Shown here: positions 5,299 to 6,011 of the stretch, one piece after another
How the letters are laid out: each line of letters begins with the position of its first letter
How positions within the stretch are numbered: the stretch's first letter is position 1
The notes under the pieces: generated by a model
Seen by the model: only the letters and a program-made list of their open reading frames with translations
Told to the model about the DNA's origin: nothing
Databases searched by the model: none
Position numbers and translations under genes: made by a program
Source of the DNA: Deltaproteobacteria bacterium
Lineage (GTDB): Bacteria; Myxococcota; Polyangia; Haliangiales; Haliangiaceae
DNA: 6,011 bases
NCBI GenBank assembly: GCA_018262455.1
Contig: JAGSPR010000405.1
Location: forward strand, 1-6,011
Reading direction: 5' to 3'

Positions 5299-6011
5299 AT
5301 GACCATCCGTCCGATCCGTCGCGTGCTGGTAGCCAACCGCGGTGAGATCGCGGTTCGCGTGATGCGTACATGTCAGGAGCGTGGAGTCGAGACGGTCGCG
5401 GTCTACAGCGACGTCGATCGACTCGCGCCGCACGTCCTTGCGGCCGATGCGGCGATCGGCATCGGCCCGGCCCCCGCGGCGCAGAGCTACCTGGTGATCG
5501 AGAAGATCCTGGAGGCCTGTCGCCAGAGCGGCGCGGATGCGGTTCACCCCGGCTACGGCTTCCTGTCTGAGAACGAGGACTTCGCCGAAGCGTGCCTGGC
5601 GGCGGGGATCACGTTCATCGGTCCGTCGGCGGACTCGATGCGGCGGATGGGCAGCAAGACCGAGGCGCGCAAGACGGTCACGGCAGCTGGCACCCCCGTG
5701 GTGCCCGGAGACAACGGGCCGGAGGGCGACGGCTTTCCAACCGCCGAGCTGGCGCTGGTCTCGGCCAGGAAGATCGGCTTCCCGGTCCTCATCAAGGCGG
5801 CGGCGGGCGGCGGTGGCAAGGGCATGCGCCTGGTCTCGGCGGAGGCCGAGTTCACCGCGGCCTTCGATGGTGCCCGCCGCGAAGCGACGGCCGCGTTCGG
5901 CGACGGCACCGTGTACCTCGAGAAGGCGATCCAGCGCCCGCGCCACATCGAGATCCAGATCTTCGGAGACACCCACGGCAACCTCGTGCACCTGGGCGAG
6001 CGCGACTGCTC
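5299..6011 (+). CDS. Biotin carboxylase / acyl-CoA carboxylase alpha subunit (N-terminal part)
   Basis: 237 complete codons are present and the gene continues beyond the right edge. The product is the N-terminal part of a biotin carboxylase, which uses ATP and bicarbonate to carboxylate biotin on its carrier domain. Visible signatures are VLVANRGEIAVRV (9-21), VHPGYGFLSEN (82-92), the phosphate-binding Gly-rich loop KAAAGGGGKGM (166-176), LEKAI..PRHIEIQ (207-220, with E208 and H216 matching conserved catalytic-site residues) and GERDC (233-237). The linker around 137-147 (GDNGPEGDGFP) looks a little longer than in typical AccC. The start is ATG 5299 with AAAGAGG five bases upstream. The missing C-terminus decides whether this is stand-alone AccC (about 450 residues) or a longer alpha subunit with its own biotinyl domain (propionyl-, methylcrotonyl- or acetyl-CoA carboxylase), or pyruvate carboxylase. 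Cytoplasmic; divergent from the PilZ-PEGA operon. Confidence 0.93.
   Translation, partial: MTIRPIRRVLVANRGEIAVRVMRTCQERGVETVAVYSDVDRLAPHVLAADAAIGIGPAPAAQSYLVIEKILEACRQSGADAVHPGYGFLSENEDFAEACLAAGITFIGPSADSMRRMGSKTEARKTVTAAGTPVVPGDNGPEGDGFPTAELALVSARKIGFPVLIKAAAGGGGKGMRLVSAEAEFTAAFDGARREATAAFGDGTVYLEKAIQRPRHIEIQIFGDTHGNLVHLGERDC

Noticed and set aside
4981..5991. A 336-codon minus-strand open frame crossing the divergent promoter and carboxylase start
   Set aside because: It runs antisense to a clear biotin carboxylase and through the intergenic region and the start of the PilZ gene in the wrong frame.

Overview
The window is about two-thirds G+C with strongly GC3-biased coding frames. It looks like ordinary chromosomal DNA of a myxobacterium or close relative (Myxococcota). 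The clues are a PilZ domain of the Myxococcus-type paralogous family (TIGR02266) fused to PEGA-like repeats, glycine/serine/alanine-rich extracytoplasmic linkers, and an orphan MoxR + CoxE-type VWA gene pair. This placement is inferred from protein style, not from a marker gene. I see no RNA gene, insertion sequence, CRISPR array, phage gene or attachment site.

Layout, left to right. Positions 1-194 (+) are the end of a protein whose last residues look like the closing strand of an outer-membrane beta-barrel; a 7-bp GC hairpin starts inside its stop codon. Positions 290-553 (+) encode an 87-residue TM2-like membrane protein that appears to be leaderless. Positions 646-1470 and 1472-2695 (+) are a two-gene operon, a MoxR-family AAA+ ATPase and a CoxE-type VWA protein, separated by one base. 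This operon meets a minus-strand operon tail to tail at 2692-2695, where one CTAG serves as the stop codon of both strands.

The minus-strand operon (5168 down to 2692) holds two genes. The first encodes a 673-residue protein with a cytoplasmic PilZ domain, a long Pro-rich linker, one transmembrane helix, PEGA-like domains and a C-terminal Ser-Asn-Ala-Gly tandem repeat. Five bases later comes a small predicted lipoprotein. A 130-bp divergent promoter region (5169-5298) separates this operon from the start of a biotin carboxylase / acyl-CoA carboxylase alpha-subunit gene (5299 onward, +), which runs off the window.

The MoxR/VWA pair most likely works as an ATP-driven chaperone or metal-insertion type module with an unknown client. 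The PilZ-TM-PEGA protein could relay cytoplasmic c-di-GMP levels to the periplasm or cell wall, with the lipoprotein as a candidate partner; this is the least ordinary unit in the window. The carboxylase is standard metabolism. Three of the five genes with a visible start use GTG or TTG rather than ATG.
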